The position numbers and the translations under genes are program-made. The notes below the pieces were generated by a model. That model saw only the letters and a list, made by a program, of their open reading frames with translations. It was not told the DNA's origin and did not search any database. This document shows positions 62,931 to 64,000 of a stretch of 64,000 nt of DNA, one piece after another. The DNA comes from Gemmata sp. GTDB taxonomy: Bacteria; Planctomycetota; Planctomycetia; Gemmatales; Gemmataceae. The stretch lies in NCBI GenBank assembly GCA_025055115.1, contig JANWYJ010000029.1, positions 1 through 64,000 on the forward strand, given 5' to 3'. Each line of letters begins with the position of its first letter. Position 1 is the stretch's first letter.

Positions 62931-64000
62931 CACTCCATACCCCGCGATCATCGAGCGTCATTAGCTCGAGGTCCAAGTAAAGACGCATCCGCGCAATCAG
63001 ATAGTTCACCCAGTGCGCATACAGCGTGTTTTGAGCATTGAGCAAACCGCTTTGGGCTTGCAGCACCTGTTGCGTCAACGCGGCCGCGCTGCCGGCATCT
63101 GATCCAGCCCCTGGTACCGGCGGGGCAAACAGGATGGCCTCGGCGTTGTCCACCTGTGCATAACCCAGTTCGACCGAACGTTGCTGAATCCGGTATAGCT
63201 CGGCCAAAGTACGCAGTTGGCGGATGTCGGTGCGGACATCGTTGGCGATGTTGTCTTCGAACGCCATGAGGGTTCGGCGTTGGCGTTGGTAGGCTACAAG
63301 GGCCGCACGGTAGTTATTCCGCTCGGCGCGACGTACGAGGGGAAGGTCCGCTCGAAACGTCAGTTGATGGCTGGTGCGGTCGCCCGAAAAAGCGACCGGA
63401 TTATTTCCACCGGGGGGAGTCGTACTATTTAAATCATAGCGAACATCGAAGACACCTTGTAAGGAATTTGCCGTGACAGTTATCTGCCGCCACGCATCCA
63501 CGACCTGCGCCCGCGCGTTCATCAGGTCGAACCGGTTGGCCAGGGCCGCTTGCGTGCCGGCGGCATACGCTTCATCCAGCGAAGCCGTCAGCAAATTCAA
63601 ACCGTTAACCGGCAGCGGCGGCAACGCGGGCCATTTTTTGTACAGCCCGGCGAGGCGCTCATTCTGGGCACTGAGAACCACCAGATAGAAGGCATTGAAC
63701 GCTCGCGTGAAGGCATTTTCTTGCAGCAGTTGCCGTTCGCGGCCTTCTTTCTTGGCCCACGGTTGCGCTTCATATTCCCGGACAGCCAGTTCAAATTCGC
63801 CCAAATCGATTTCGGCATTCAAGGTGGCGAGTTTTTCGGCCGTACCCGGAGGGTCGGGGAGTTTTTTCAGTTCGCGCTCGACCCGTTCATCGAGAATTTT
63901 CCGCCGTTGCGCTTTAAGGTCTGCGAGTCGGGTTCGGGCTTGTTCTTCGGTGAGTTGGGCCGGTCCCCAGGTGGCCCATCGTTTCTCTATATCTTGGGCA
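62779..64000 (-). CDS. TolC-like outer-membrane efflux protein, 5' end missing
   Basis: The frame is open from the right edge (64000) to the stop at 62779, about 406 residues, and the N-terminus lies outside the window. Long helices with the TolC pattern are seen (ANRFDLMNARAQVVDAWRQI, then YRAALVAYQRQRRTLMAFED) and the family end RMRLYLDLELMTLDDRGVW. About 45 further residues, rich in Pro, Gln and Arg, follow that end and are encoded inside the adaptor gene start in another frame, so the two genes overlap by about 150 bp. It forms the outer-membrane duct of the efflux system. Confidence 0.92.
   Translation of the reverse strand, partial: AQDIEKRWATWGPAQLTEEQARTRLADLKAQRRKILDERVERELKKLPDPPGTAEKLATLNAEIDLGEFELAVREYEAQPWAKKEGRERQLLQENAFTRAFNAFYLVVLSAQNERLAGLYKKWPALPPLPVNGLNLLTASLDEAYAAGTQAALANRFDLMNARAQVVDAWRQITVTANSLQGVFDVRYDLNSTTPPGGNNPVAFSGDRTSHQLTFRADLPLVRRAERNNYRAALVAYQRQRRTLMAFEDNIANDVRTDIRQLRTLAELYRIQQRSVELGYAQVDNAEAILFAPPVPGAGSDAGSAAALTQQVLQAQSGLLNAQNTLYAHWVNYLIARMRLYLDLELMTLDDRGVWSDELFNRTDDATQPTDQPGGERLPAPRPVGRRGGPQLPQQWSENAPIADRR

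Overview
The window (about 62% G+C) looks like a chromosomal segment of a planctomycete of the Gemmata/Gemmataceae type. The signs are prepilin/DUF1559 proteins with the C-terminal H..G..ANFAFADGSVRF signature, a DUF1573 protein, a Ser/Thr kinase fused to WD40 repeats, Gfo/Idh/MocA and TIM-barrel isomerase proteins with Tat-type N-termini, PQQ-propeller and TPR proteins, and flagellar proteins in the short planctomycete form. No tRNA, rRNA, CRISPR array or insertion sequence was recognised.

Layout. 1-2215: a zinc-ribbon/glycine-zipper protein and a membrane-associated GTPase. 2839-5914 (minus): an operon of DUF1573 protein, LolA-like protein, small secreted protein and DUF1559 prepilin; the first two genes are each cut by one in-frame stop codon but are otherwise intact. 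6342-17517: HEAT-repeat protein, then two converging flagellar clusters, motA-motB-TPR-small helical protein-fliK-flgD-flgE on plus and a small Cys protein-two lipoproteins-fliL-fliM-fliN-fliO on minus. They meet at a hairpin terminator near 13259-13291.

17944-36135: an exopolysaccharide/exosortase-type locus. It has a secreted protein with a PEP-CTERM-like tail, a 1475-residue TPR protein, a decayed NAD-dependent epimerase, two small secreted proteins, a Wza-like export lipoprotein, a Wzc-like tyrosine kinase/chain-length protein, EpsI, an initiating sugar transferase, two glycosyltransferases, a FemAB-like protein and a sigma-54 activator with a matching -24/-12 promoter in front of it. No exosortase gene was found beside EpsI.

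36277-48091: mostly housekeeping genes: STAS protein, tRNA-dihydrouridine synthase, soluble histidine kinase, PPi-type phosphofructokinase, TIM-barrel isomerase, DprA, a polytopic membrane protein, a DUF1559-like protein and a WD40 protein. 48375-56498: Ser/Thr kinase-WD40 protein, an isolated nuoC, an ABC-2 permease, an ABC exporter whose nucleotide-binding motifs are nearly all lost, and an inositol-monophosphatase-family enzyme. 56631-64000 (minus): PQQ propeller protein, Gfo/Idh/MocA protein, efflux adaptor and a TolC-like protein that runs off the right edge.

A pattern seen at all scales: at least fifteen intergenic spacers each carry their own short direct repeat (18-37 bp, 2-3 copies), different from spacer to spacer and largely absent from intact coding sequence.
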